A stretch of 64,000 bases of DNA from contig NC_058337.1 in assembly GCF_905475395.1 (NCBI RefSeq), positions 90,452,368 through 90,516,367 on the forward strand, given 5' to 3'. Shown here piece by piece: positions 23,330 to 34,388 of the stretch. The notes under the pieces are model-generated. The model was not told where the DNA came from and searched no databases. It saw only the letters and a list, made by a program, of their open reading frames with translations. The DNA comes from Chrysoperla carnea (lineage: Eukaryota; Arthropoda; Insecta; Neuroptera; Chrysopidae). Position numbers and translations under genes: made by a program. Within the stretch, counting starts at the first letter, position 1, and every line of letters starts with the position of its first letter.

Positions 23330-24007
23330 ATGAATCACGAAAAAGAGGATCATTCACGAAATAACAAAACAAAAGCACGACTGAATCGTTCATATTTATC
23401 AATGCAAACGCCATTAGTTTTAAATAGAAATTTCCCATCAAGACAACATTTAATAAAAATTCAAAAAGAACAAAATAAACATTTACAATTTCAATTGGAA
23501 TTAGAGCATAATAAATATTTACAATTAAAATTAATTGACGTATTAACAGCTCGTTTATATGAATTAAAATCACAAAATTTATACGATAATCGTTTAACAG
23601 TTGATGTTAATAATTTAAACATAAAAGTGAATAATTTAAAAGCATATTTAAAAAACCAAAAAATTAAAATTGATTTATCAACAAATGTAATTGATCTAAT
23701 ACAAAAGAATGGCCAATCAAAGTTGAATATATTGCATTTATTACAACATAAAATTGATATTTATAAAAGTATTTTAAATACATTAATACCAGTTAAGAAT
23801 ACAAACATTGTTGATTTTAATAATGAGAAATTTAATCGCTTATTGTTATCAATGTGTAACTCATTAAAAAGTTTATCAACATATTATGTAAAAAGTCAAA
23901 TTAAACAATTGAAAGATATTTTTGATGATATTGAAAACTCTAATGGCGAATTATTAAATTATTATAATCAATATAGTTATTATAATCCACGATTAAATGA
24001 ACAATAA
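23330..24007 (+). CDS. 225-aa coiled-coil protein, family not recognised
   Basis: One uninterrupted ORF from MNHEKEDHSRNN to YYNPRLNEQ. It is the first ATG after a strong splice acceptor (AG at 23313-23314), and AATAAA lies 242 bp past the stop (24249-24254), so it reads as a real intron-poor coding exon. Residues 1-25 are basic and polar. About 38-85 form a Gln/Glu/Leu-rich heptad region (LIKIQKEQNKHLQF onward), about 88-160 are further Leu/Ile/Asn-rich helices, and about 180-205 another helix. There is no signal peptide, transmembrane segment or cysteine cluster. The pattern basic head, N-terminal coiled coil with 'xNKxLxxxLELE' and 'LTARLYELKSQ' loosely recalls shugoshin-type N-terminal coiled coils. 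However, there is no C-terminal basic shugoshin motif, so that is only a guess. AT-biased codon use matches the window. It could be a fast-evolving cytoskeletal, centrosomal or chromosomal coiled-coil protein. Confidence 0.75.
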   Translation: MNHEKEDHSRNNKTKARLNRSYLSMQTPLVLNRNFPSRQHLIKIQKEQNKHLQFQLELEHNKYLQLKLIDVLTARLYELKSQNLYDNRLTVDVNNLNIKVNNLKAYLKNQKIKIDLSTNVIDLIQKNGQSKLNILHLLQHKIDIYKSILNTLIPVKNTNIVDFNNEKFNRLLLSMCNSLKSLSTYYVKSQIKQLKDIFDDIENSNGELLNYYNQYSYYNPRLNEQ

Positions 24008-24248
24008 AAAATTGTCTTTGAACTCGAAACAGAATTTTTTTTAGCTGTATCCATTTAACTGAGCTATTTATGAAGACAAGAAAATGGAAAATAGTTGTAT
24101 GTATATTGTATTGAATTTTGTGAAAGGCTGCGTCTCTTAGCATTTTTATCCATAATATTAATGAAATATGTAAACATAATGTACCTAACCATATTTTATC
24201 TATATCTTTTGCTTCTTCTGTGTTTTCTAGTTTTTTTAGCGAGAAACT

Positions 24249-24254
24249 AATAAA
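24249..24254 (+). terminator. Poly(A) signal of the coiled-coil gene
   Basis: AATAAA 242 bp after the stop codon. Another AATAAA overlaps the stop itself (24003-24008) but is probably too close to be the functional one. Confidence 0.45.
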
Positions 24255-25552
24255 AAAGATAATTGTGAATGTTAAAAAATGAATTGATTTTATTTATTAA
24301 AAAAAAAAAGCCTTTCTAGTGCGGAAATCAGGAACGAAATGTGTATGACGGACTTTGGAACTGATAAGGAAGAGATAAAAATTATTGAAATAATAAAATA
24401 TTTTGAATTTCTTGTAGTTTTATAGAATAGCTAATGCAATTATCTAATGTAAGATTAGTTGGCGTAGAAACCATAACAATGAAATAAGAACTACACCACA
24501 CAGGGTTAAAAATGATTTGGAAGTTTATTTTATATTACTTAAGGATAATAAGTAGATTCATTGATAATCTAAAATACTTTAAATGACACATTAGTAAAAC
24601 TCATTTCTGGATTATTTTTCACTAATATAACATCATGAAAAACTTGAAAAACATCATGAAACAAATGTTAATTTGGTTTCATAAGCGGTCGGAACCTGTT
24701 TGAGTGTACAATAGAACTTACTGTATAATATTTACATAAACAATACCGATACTACAGATTACAAACACTTTTCAAATCCCGGATGTTGTGAAATTTGTTT
24801 CGCTTCTTTTTAAATGAAAAACTTATCATTAGAAAGTATCACCCTTTAGTGGGTGAAAAGCGGCATCTTTTAATTTATTTTCAGTTATAAAAAGATGAAT
24901 GACTATTAATCTTTTTCCATATCCATTTATCAAGAAAATCTTTCTAATTAAAAGTGATCTACTATATCTCACCATAGTAACAAAAACAAATTGACCATTA
25001 ATAAATCTTGAAGTTAATGGTCCAATCCAAGGTACCTGTGAGATACTCTCCTTGAATACGAACAATTCTTGCTAGAAAAATTTCTGTATTTGACTTACTT
25101 ATCTTAAAAAAATATCTCATTAAAGGTTGGTGCTAATTACTATATAAACTTTTCAAAATGTTCAATTTGGACCATTGTCTCTGCCAAGGATCACCGAAAA
25201 ATAATGAAATAAATTCCGATAAAGGCAGCTGTGATAATCAGCTCTTGGCTAAGTAGTTTTTAAACATGTGGAAAGAGCCAACCATTCATTTTCTAATGTT
25301 AATAATTTTTTTTCCCCCAAAAACTAATAGACCAATAAAAACTTTTTTTTGAAGCAGAAAAGTTTTTAAAAAAACTCATTTTTAGAATTTTAATCCCAGA
25401 TCTGAAACACATGTCAATATCCATATTGCAATTTTGATGTGACCGAAAGGAATAGAATAAGAAATCGACAGTGTTGAACAGAGGTATGGAATGGTCTGTT
25501 TAGTTGAAAAATCGGTCAACTGGCGAGTCTCGTTCCAAAGGCAATAATTTGT
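24255..25552. other. Gene-free spacer
   Basis: AT-rich sequence between the convergent coiled-coil and cuticle genes. ORFs of up to 78 codons lack any recognisable feature. Nothing else seen. Confidence 0.45.
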
Positions 25553-25835
25553 TTCTCTAAAAAATTGAATTATTTTTTTTAATTTTCTAAATATTATTCT
25601 AAAATTTCAAAATGGCATTTCGAACTGCCAAACATTGGTAATGCTAATTCTAAAAACTAGGGGTTTAAATTTTTTCTCATTTTCTACATTTCACAAACAA
25701 AATTTCTTCTACCAAACTTGTTTAGATAAATTTTTGTTTTATTGATCTAAAAAAATTGAATTATTTTTTTTTTTTTTTAATTTTCTAAATATTATTCTAA
25801 AATTTCTTAAAAATATTTGAACTGCCAAACATTAG
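25553..25835. repeat. Duplicated AT-rich unit, period about 189 bp
   Basis: 'aaaaaattgaattatt', a T-run, 'aattttctaaatattattct' and 'gaactgccaaacatt' occur at 25558-25637 and again at 25750-25833. The two copies differ in T-run length and by a few substitutions. It is a local tandem duplication with no coding. Confidence 0.6.
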
Positions 25836-26005
25836 AAAAAAATGACATAAATGAATACTATTTTCCTATGTTTGTATTCTGGTTTCTTTTGCTCTTTTGT
25901 TTCTGTGGTGTAAAAATGTCAAATTGTCAACAACTGTTGTTTTGGTAACGATAATTACGTCATTACGGTGCACGAATCGCAATTTAAATGTCAAATAATG
26001 GGATA

Positions 26006-26031
26006 TTTATTAATAGGGATGTCTATTTATT
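26006..26031 (-). terminator. Poly(A) signals of the RR cuticle gene
   Basis: Two AATAAA hexamers on the minus strand (26026-26031 and 26006-26011), about 90 and 110 bp past the stop codon of the cuticle gene. This is a normal distance for a short insect 3' UTR. Confidence 0.5.
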
Positions 26032-26118
26032 ACTAAAAGTAAAATTTGATAAAATTTCTTTTAAAAAATATTAATATTAAAAATAAAATTAATTTAAAAT
26101 ATAATACAAATTAATAAT

Positions 26119-28597
26119 TCAACTGGTTTTTTTGGTACTATCGTTATCTAATTGGTCACTGGGTGATGGCAATCTTGAACCATAAGGTAAAATGTCAATT
26201 GATTGTACATGTGCCCGAACGGCGACACCTGGTGGCAGATTTACATTTTTAGCGCCTAAATTTCTTAAAATTGTTCCACGTTCTTTGCCTGACCAGTTAC
26301 TATCATCATCTGCGGGAAATAGATTCAAACCAGTATCTGTTCCATCGTCGTTATCATCACCAAGTCCATAATTTGGTCCTTTATTACCACCACCACTAGG
26401 ATATCTATCAACTTCTGACGAAGAACCTCCTGGTGGTCTGTTAGCTCCGGATCCACCGCCAGGCCTTGTTGGAAATCCACCAGTAGGTCTAGTTGGACTT
26501 ACACCTCCGGGTCTACTTCCTCCCGATGGACCTGAAGGGAATCCATCATCAAAATTATCATCGTCGGAAGGAAATGCAGGGCTAGGCTTAACGGACGGAT
26601 AACCACCACCTGGCGGCTTATTTCCAGTAGGATAACCAGCAGTACTTCCAGGTCGTTTATCCCCAAATACATTATCACTGTCGTCGAAATCATTGTTGTC
26701 TCCATCAAATAAACCATCACCTCCACTTGGGCCTTCACTTGGGCTTCCACTGCTACCGCTATTTTCACTACTTCCAACACTCCCACTACCTCCGCCACCT
26801 ATATTACTGCTCCCACCGCTTCCACTACTTCCAGTATTTCCACCACTTCCACCACTTGCACTACCTCCGCTGCTTCCACCTTTACTTGGTGGAGCACCAA
26901 ATAAATCATCGTCATCTAAATCACCGTCTTCATCAAAAGGTTTGCTTTGACCAGGTTTATTTGCGGCGCCTAGAAAACCACCGCCTGGAGGAGTTGGTCG
27001 TTTATTTCCAGACCCATAGTTTGGACGAGGTTTTACATGCCCACTAGCAGCTGTATTTAAATTTTCTTCATCAAAAATAAAATCATCAGGTATACTAGTT
27101 GGAAGGAGGCCTGCATCGAAAGGATCAAGTGTTGGAATAGGTCTTTGAGAAAATGGAAATAAGGTTGGATAATTCTTTGGATTTTTTAATACTCTATATC
27201 CTATATTTGGCCCAGCTATGTAATGAACTGAATGTTGCTTTCCTTTATCGTCAATGTAAGTGTAACTGCCTCGAACATTGCCAATACTATCACTGGTTTC
27301 AGTTCGTCTTTGATCAGGTCCTGCTGATACGAATCTGAAATATAAAAAATATCAATAATAATTCTATAAAGCTTTCTCTATTAAAAAAATTGCATTACCG
27401 ATAAGAACCATCCAGATTTTTTTGTATTGAAGTATGTCCACGTGGCTTTTTCCCTGGTCCGCTATAATATAAAGCGCCATAGGATCGAGGATTGGAATCT
27501 GGATACGCTGTTTTGACATGAAATCCTGTATTTTTTCCAGCAACATACTCAACATTATGTCGCTCACCAATGTCATCCAAATATGAATATCGGCCAGTAA
27601 CGTCCCCATTTCGATTTGCATTTTCATCCCGATTATAAGTTCTAGTTCTGAATCCAAAACTATAACTAGGATCTTCACTTGGATCAAAGAATGGATCATC
27701 TCGGTTACCTTAAACATGATTAAATTAGCTAACTGATAAAACTACTTTACCATGATAGATGTTTAAATTACCGATAGGCCGAGGTCCATTTTGATTTAGA
27801 TCATATTTTCTATGTACGTTTGGCCCACGTGGTCGGTAACCTCTTGGACCAGCTGTATATATGGTTTCATCGATTCGTCCGGTACCTGGGTTACGAGATC
27901 CAAATTTACCACGTACTACATTACGAGCATTTGCATCTGCAAAATGATAACTTGCTCCACGATCACGATTTGCATATCCAAATTCATAGGAACCATCTCT
28001 AATTTATGGTAAAATTTAATGTTTAGAATCAAACCAACCATATATTTTTATAAATTAATATAATTCATGTTCTAGCAACATCGCAGGTTAACGAATTTAA
28101 GTAGAATAAATTTTACGCGAGTAGATTCGTTTACCTGTACACTTAAAAGTTAGCCAACTTATATGCATTTTTCATAAGCTTTTAGGAATTATATCTTTGA
28201 AAGATTAATTTTAATTTTTTTTGATACTTCAATAAAATATTCTCTGAAAAAATGTTTTTTTTTATATTAAAGCTACCAACCAATAAAAGATCTTACTTGA
28301 AGTAAAAGATTGGCTTAAATATAAAGACTTTGAATAAACTGTTAGGCTAAGTGTACGCTTTTGCAGCTTTTCTTGTAAGTCAGCTCCTTAACATGCATGA
28401 CGGGCTAATGAACGAGACAACGTATCATAAAAAAAGCCCACTTAAAATTATTTCTAGAAAATATTGAAGTCTACTATGTACCTTTGTAGTACATTATAAG
28501 TATCATCATCGGTTGCTTCAAATTTAGCCTTCGTATCTTGTGAATTTACATAGGAAATCGAAACAATCACACACAAAATAAAGGTAAATTTATCCAT
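26119..28597 (-). CDS. Secreted cuticular protein with three RR-like chitin-binding modules, 4 exons
   Basis: Exons (minus strand): 28597-28482, 27998-27772, 27708-27399, 27334-26119. All introns are GT-AG (483, 63 and 64 bp; phases 2, 1, 2), and the join is exactly 623 codons, 622 aa. The start is the second in-frame ATG, because MDKFTFILCVIVSISYVNS is a clean signal peptide (cleavage before QDTKAKF); an ATG 54 bp upstream would add a poor leader. Three modules follow: about 40-98 (DGSYEFGYANRD ... VVRGKFG ... GYRPRG), 125-185 (DPSYSFGFRTRTY ... GRYSYLD ... VEYVAGKNTGF) and 213-268 (DGSYRF ... RGSYTYID ... VHYIAGPNIGYR). Modules 2 and 3 fit the RR (Chitin_bind_4) pattern GxYxYxDxxGxxxxVxYxAG; module 1 is the most divergent. 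The tail (270-560) is Gly/Ser/Pro-rich with acidic Asp clusters (about 352-361, 429-438, 475-481, 545-551), then a compact non-repetitive end containing NLPPGVAVRAHVQSIDILPYG. The role inferred is binding chitin in the extracellular cuticle matrix. No Cys is seen in the mature part. Confidence 0.88.
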
Positions 28598-28648
28598 ATT
28601 TGTAATACTTCCAAAAAATGCACACAATATTATTTCAAAAAACTTGAA

Positions 28649-28844
28649 CATTCACTGAACATATCATTTGCACTAGAATTTTTTCACTTGACACATGAAT
28701 TTCAACAATGTATTCAAAGCACTAGACTAGAGGAACAAAATTGGCTACAATCAATCTAAAATCATTGTTTGAATCCCGATAAATTGATGATTTTTGTAAA
28801 GAATTATAATTGACCATTATTTAAAAAATAATTATGTTTATATA
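28649..28844 (-). promoter_or_regulatory. Candidate promoter region of the RR cuticle gene
   Basis: Two weak candidates upstream of the ATG at 28597. TTCAGTG at 28659-28653 (minus) matches the arthropod initiator TCAGT but has no TATA 30 bp before it. TATATAAA at 28844-28837 (minus) is a good TATA box with a predicted start near 28814, about 220 bp before the ATG. Neither is proven; which one is used would set the 5' UTR length. Confidence 0.25.
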
Positions 28845-29512
28845 CTATTGTTGGGCAATGGGTAAATAACTAACCCCTACCCCCCGTTAATTAAAAAATA
28901 TATATTGTTAATCTATGGTCATCATTCGCATTTACACTTAACAATTGTGTATAAATATTTGTAAGTAGCATCTTTTTCTAAAAAAAAACAATATGTTTGG
29001 TTTTTAATTGTTTTTTTTTTTCTTCTTGTTTTATCTTAATATAATATTTATGTTGTATGTTTATTTCTGTATTTTTACAATTTTCAAAGTCGTACAATTT
29101 AATTACAAACAGCAATATGAATGATGAACTTTAATTTGTTTGAACTCATTGATTGTGTCAGAGATAATTTGTAAATTATAGATTTTCCTTTTTATACTGA
29201 TAGACAATAGTTTATAAATTAACAAAAGCAAAAATTAAATGCATGTCAAATGTCATTTAAATTTTATCTAGTGATGGTTCTAATAAATGATTGATATACA
29301 ACAGAATCGAATGTAAACATGAATTTAAAAGTGTTAAGACGTTCTAAGGTTTTATTTCACTTTTGTTATTTGCTGCATACCTAAAACAATTGTTCGCCGC
29401 AGATTTAATAGTTTGATAACAGATAATACAACTATTTTTGTTTGTAAACTATTTTATCGAAGATATTTGATATTGATAAAGTATGCAAAAAGAAAGAAAA
29501 GAAAGCTAGTTT
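28845..29512. other. Spacer upstream of the cuticle gene
   Basis: AT-rich, with a 'ccctaccccccgtt' patch near 28880 and several T-runs. No ORF or repeat recognised; cis-regulatory sites may lie here but none can be named. Confidence 0.35.
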
Positions 29513-29583
29513 TCTTGATGGAAATCGAACCATAAAATTTCCACATTCCGTATGAACTCTCACACCACCAAACCACAAAATTT
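29513..29583 (-). repeat. tRNA-like relic (possible SINE head)
   Basis: Read on the minus strand, 'TGGTTTGGTGGTGTGAG' resembles a polymerase III A box and 'GGTTCGATTTCC', about 35 nt on, resembles a B box, with ATGG/CCAT able to pair as a short T stem. No complete cloverleaf forms, so this is a pseudo-tRNA or decayed tRNA-derived SINE rather than a working tRNA gene. Confidence 0.35.
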
Positions 29584-30009
29584 GTGGATGTGTCACAGTT
29601 ATTTTGTAAATTATTATAGTTATTCGTTTTTAAATCATTTTGAAAAATTTATAAATTTAACAAAAGCACAAATCAATGGCAGTACATAGCGCCGGCGGCA
29701 AGTATTTAGGTTGGGGGGAGAGTCGCCATAATCGTGTTATTTTGCGTTAAAGAGTCTGTATATTTAATTGAAAAACTTTTTAAATTTATTCAAATGATAG
29801 AGTATCAAATTAAAGTATTGATTCCCTTCAACGTTTCCGAGCAAAACATTTTTAAGGAACTTATTACTCTCCAAAATGATACTGTGGCATTTGGAAAGGA
29901 AATGATTATCCTTCAAAATCAAAATTTGGTTGATAATAAATGAAGAAAATAATACAGAGTAATACTAACAAAATTGTATTAAAATTGATTTCCTGTTCAT
30001 TAAAATGTA
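29584..30009. other. Gene-free spacer
   Basis: AT-rich except a short GC-rich string near 29680-29725 ('agcgccggcggc', 'ggttggggggagagtcgcc') that may be a transposon end. The 69-codon ORF at 29734-29943 has no support as a gene. Confidence 0.35.
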
Positions 30010-30545
30010 TCAAAAAGTAATATTTTGGAAATTTTGATAAACCAAGTATATAATCCTACTAAATTTGGGTCATACTTTTCAAATTTGTGATGAAAATTAA
30101 TCGCGCTCTAATAGATTTCAAGAATATGGAGTCCTGGTCACGGGATTAAGCACTTAAGTGATAGCTAATGAAAAACTGACATCGCAGCTGAAAGAATGAC
30201 CTAAAATTAATGGATTTCAAAAAAAATTCCAATAGGATCGTATCAAATTTGCCTGTATTATCAAAAAAAATCGAATTTATTAACTTCATGACGTCATCAG
30301 AATCCAAAATATTTTATTTTACTCTATCACATCCAAATTTTATCCAATTTTGATAAATTAGGTATGTAATCCTACTAAATTTGGGTCATATTTTCTAAAA
30401 TTACCGTAACTCTAATAGGTTTCAAGAATGTGGAGTCCTGGTCCTGAAATTGAGCAAATAAGTGATAGCTATCGAAAAACTGACATCGCAGGTGAAAAAA
30501 AATGATCCAAAATTATATGGTTTCAAAATTCGTGGGTTTCAAAAT
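30010..30545. repeat. Family D tandem repeat, about 1.7 units of 316 bp
   Basis: 'attttgataa' followed by 'atcctactaaatttgggtca', 'ctaatag(a/g)tttcaagaat' and 'tggagtcctggt' appears at 30031 and again at 30347, a period of 316 bp. A second locus with the same unit lies at 40640-41015 with a period of 319 bp. It is satellite-like and non-coding. Confidence 0.75.
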
Positions 30546-32304
30546 TAGGGGGTTTCTCCAGCGAGTACTGACTATCGATGCTATATGCTCTATGTTCACT
30601 ACATTAATCGATATTTATAAATGGTAGTTTACATACTTTTAGTGTATGGTTGCAATGACAATTTTGTTTATATGTTTAGTCAGCGAAAAGATGTGTGGCC
30701 TTTCGTTTAGTATACACAGTATAACTAATTCAAATTTTTTTTTACTTTTTAGTTCAATTTTTGGCAGGATATTCATGTTTTGTAATTTTTTTAATTAATT
30801 ATTTTTGTTTTAGACTTTTGACAGTAATTTGCTTTGGCTGAAAAAAAGCTGTTTTTTTAATGCAATTTTTTTTATAATATTTATTTAATTTCAGCACCTA
30901 TTTAAAACCGAAAAAAAAGCTTGGAAGACTGAAATTACGTTCTTCAGACATACATTGTTGCATTAAAGAATTCTACGCTCTTTGAAATACCAAATTTCCA
31001 ATTCAAATTTTCAGGGAGATCAGGTTAAAATTTTCCGCCCTGGCCCAACCACGTATAATAAAAAACGCGAATTAGAGTCTTATTTCTTATACTTATCTAG
31101 AAAGGGGTGTTAGAATGGATTCTTTTTCGAATTAACGGCTTTATAATTTTGCTAGTAATAATAATCTTTAAAATAATAATTTTTATTACTTTGTAACTTA
31201 ACGTATCATTATTTTTAATTATATATGACAATCATATACAATATACAATTGACTAGCTGTAATATTCGCACGAGTGATTGTTCTTCCGTGAAGATCCTAT
31301 TGATGCCCTTGCATACATCATACACCTACCTCCCCATTTTTGTTTCTGGTCTAATGATTACATGAGATATGTGGCTAGTGTGTGATAATATGGTCAAAAA
31401 CATCATCAACAATGTATAGTATATAATACGCTACTACTTTATTCATATTTATTAATTAAATTATAATCATAATTTATCTTATTGGTGGTAGGTAGCTACA
31501 TCAAAATCATATTAATTAATTATAATTCATTCATTCATACGTTTACATAAAAAATTGTATGATAAAAATCAATTCTCCTTTTTGAATCGACTTCGACATC
31601 GAAAAAAAATAATTCTGTAAAAAATACTATATTAAAAAATACTATTAATATACTAACAAATAAATAATAATTTTTTCCTATCTATGGATAACTTTTTGTA
31701 AAAAGCTTAAAGTTCTCGATCTAATAGGACCGCATTGAATACCATACATTATTAACTGGGTAGCTCAAGCTTTTACGTTAAGCTATAGATGATTCAGAGA
31801 AAAATTTATTATTCATATATTCCTTTATTTTGGTAGTACATTAAAGCTTTTACCTTAAAAAGTATTTTTGAATTAAATTTTTAAATATTGATTAAAAAAA
31901 AGCTTTTAAAATCATATCGCTTTTTGTCATAATATTGTAGTTTCATCCAATCTACATTTCTTCCATACTCTTTCATCGTAGGAACATTAATTTTCGAATA
32001 TTCTAACAAATAACTTATAAAAAGCAGAAAATTTCTAACTCATTTTTTTTTAATACCTGAGTAGTGCAAGTTTAAACAGCACGACTTCATCAAATAGTAG
32101 ATAACGCTTAAATAATTACAATTTCTTAATACACTTATCGTCGGGAAAGCGTCTTTTTCTAGAGATATATACAGGATCTTTGAAATGTTAATGAAAAATG
32201 ATACTAATGTGAGTTTTGCTAAACAGCTGCTTAGAAAAATTATAAATTTGGTACAATATCTTTTTGGGGGTATTGATTACGTTTATGTATTTGTAAAAAA
32301 AAAA
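30546..32304. other. Gene-free spacer
   Basis: AT-rich spacer. At 32166 'atatatacaggatcttt' resembles the TATACAGGATTTT end of the small hairpin element at 58659 but lacks a partner. No gene seen. Confidence 0.4.
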
Positions 32305-32802
32305 AAAAATGAAAAGGAACTATTGCCTGAGTTAATTGTTGAAATACCACGTAGGTATAGGCAGTAATGTTGATGATGCAATCGTTTGTTTTTTTACGAA
32401 ACCTAAGTAAACTGATGCATAACTGATATTCCCATATAATACATACTATAAAATTTGCATATAACTTGCGTCCTCTTGAGTAAATAATTATATATTTATA
32501 AGGAGCATTTTTATATTCAAACTTTTGTTCTATCTCTAACGGTCTACAAGATACGCAATCAGCTTAGGTTGCTCATTTACGAACTCGACCTCACTTTTTA
32601 TGTTCCTAGCACGCTATTAAAATTTCAGCTGGATATCTCTTTATCGTGTTAAGAGACGGACATACAGACGGATAACCGGAAATGGACTAATTAGGCGATT
32701 TTATGAACAAAGTTTTGTTCGTAGTATCAATATTTGTAAGCGTTACTAGCTTGGGACTAAGATTAATATACTATGATATATTTCATATATACACGGTATA
32801 AA
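32305..32802 (-). repeat. Dispersed repeat, family A copy 3 (inverted)
   Basis: Minus-strand copy of the repeat at 10927. From the high end: 'taccgtgtatatatg', 'cttagtcccaagctagtaac', 'aaaatcgcctaattagtcca', 'tttccggttatccg', 'acgataaagagatatc', 'ccgttagagatagaac', 'caacaattaactcagg'. It is more diverged than the plus-strand copies. No coding. Confidence 0.7.
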
Positions 32803-33608
32803 CAGTGGCAATATACTTCAGATATTTTGGTCGAAACGGGTTGATTGTACATCGGTAGTTTCGAAATTTATTTTCATTAGCCTTAAAACCATAAAAATTC
32901 TTAACTGATACTGTCAAATTTCCAACTTTTTTAAGCAAAATTTGGACAATACCAAAGATCATCCATTTTTTTTAAATTTAAAGTTAAAATAAGAATACTA
33001 TATTATTTATAAATTATTTTCATTTTTTCTAATAATTATGATTTGTTTATAATTGTTCTATCGGCATTGTCAAGGATGAAATTATTTTTTTTATGATATA
33101 ACTATTACGTAACACTATTAATTTTTTCACAATTAAATTCAGATTTTCGTTGATCAAAATTACTATATAATAAGTCACATTTTATTAAAAAAAAGAATCT
33201 CGTCGGAACTCTTTAAGATAAGGTGAGACAATAAAATATAATTAAACGTTTTATTTAAAGTTTTTAATTATGTTATCTATGGGCTGTTAATATTACTTTT
33301 AGTTAATTGTTATTGCTATTAAAAACATTAATGAAATAAACGCCATTCTCATTATTATAGACCGTGAGCTGGTAATGAAGCGAAATTTCCATGATTCTTT
33401 TTGTCTGCCTTTTGAGAAATGATAAAAACTTGGTAATATATAAAGAATCGAGATTTCGATTTTTGTTTTTCAAAATATTTTTCAATGTCGTTTTCTGTCT
33501 GCCGAATATGTTAAAAGGAAGTTCTTGACAACCTACCATTTTATCCACTGATTCTGGATAAAATAGTAAGAAATTTGCTACTATCGAAAGCCTTGAAAAA
33601 TAGGGGTG
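32803..33608. other. Spacer with a partial family E repeat
   Basis: At 33360-33390 'accgtgagctggtaatgaagcgaaatttcc' (shown here only as its landmarks ACCGT and AATGAAGCGAAATTT) resembles the TIR of the element at 48688-48992. Near 33570, 'gctactatcg' and 'ccttgaaaaat' match that element's inner part. The 127-codon minus-strand ORF at 33303-33686 runs over these repeat pieces and is not treated as a gene. Confidence 0.4.
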
Positions 33609-33867
33609 CAGATCCATTACTTTTCGACGAAAGTGTGAGGGGGTGGGTCGCCGATTTTGATGCCGATTTTTTCTTAGAAAGTACATCAGAAGAGGAGATT
33701 ATCATGAAAATTTGAGCCCGATTCGTCCAAATGGGGGCAATGGAGATTTTTTGAATTTTGAAAAAAGTCGATTTTAGTCATTTAAAAAAATTTAATTTAT
33801 ATTAAAATTTAACAAATTTTCCATTTGACTTAACTCCGCACACTTTTGTCGAAGAGTAATGGATCTG
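33609..33867. repeat. Inverted repeat with 29-bp arms
   Basis: Arms 33609-33637 and 33839-33867 match 27 of 29 as reverse complements (core GATCCATTACT...TCGAC), around a 201-bp spacer. Weak similarity continues inwards (AGTGTG...) and outwards (aggggtg/aaaggtg). This looks like a foldback or TIR element, but no target duplication could be fixed. Confidence 0.55.
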
Positions 33868-34369
33868 TCACCTTTCTAAACGGGTTAGCTTTTTAATATC
33901 CCCTACAGTTTTAAGTTTTTAGATTTGAGCTATTAAAATTATCGTTTTTAACATATAAATCCTATATTAAAGTGTTTTTAAAGGTATGCTTTAGTATGTA
34001 ATAAGGCCAATTTGCTTAAAATTAAATTGGAAAACTTAAATTCATTAGTTTAAAGAATAAAAAACATTTTCCTATAAAGAAAATTATTACAATGCACCAC
34101 TCGCTTTTCCATAAAATACATTTAATGTGATGAGTTGGTGACATTTTTGTTTAATTTCTTCTATAAGTGATTTTCTCTAAATCTTTAGGCATGCATATTT
34201 CAAAAACTATGATATATATTCTTAACTTTCGTCTAATTTCAAATATAATCCATCCTCAAAATTTGTAGGTGGCGTTAGTCTGAAATAACCACTAATTTTT
34301 TTAGTAACGCCCTAATAAGGTAGGCCTTAAAATATTTCTATACAATTTCCTTGATAATTAAAATTTATT

Positions 34370-34377
34370 AAAAAAAA
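34370..34377 (-). terminator. RNA polymerase III T-run terminator
   Basis: Eight consecutive T on the minus strand, 11 bp after the 3' end of the tRNA-Cys gene. A run of four or more T is the normal polymerase III stop. Confidence 0.75.
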
Positions 34378-34388
34378 GTTAACGTCTC

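Noticed and set aside
26693-27047. Pro/Leu-rich and His/Tyr-rich plus-strand ORFs
   Set aside because: Antisense shadows of the Gly/Ser-rich exon of the cuticle gene.
27364-27717. 117-codon minus-strand ORF
   Set aside because: A different frame of cuticle exon 3; the spliced frame encodes the RR module and joins exactly with its neighbours.
28598-28651. Upstream ATG (MFKFFEI...) for the cuticle protein
   Set aside because: The internal MDKFTF... start gives a standard signal peptide; the longer form would have an odd double hydrophobic leader.
33303-33686. 127-codon ORF on the minus strand
   Set aside because: It runs through repeat fragments and one arm of an inverted repeat; no domain, signal peptide or splice context.
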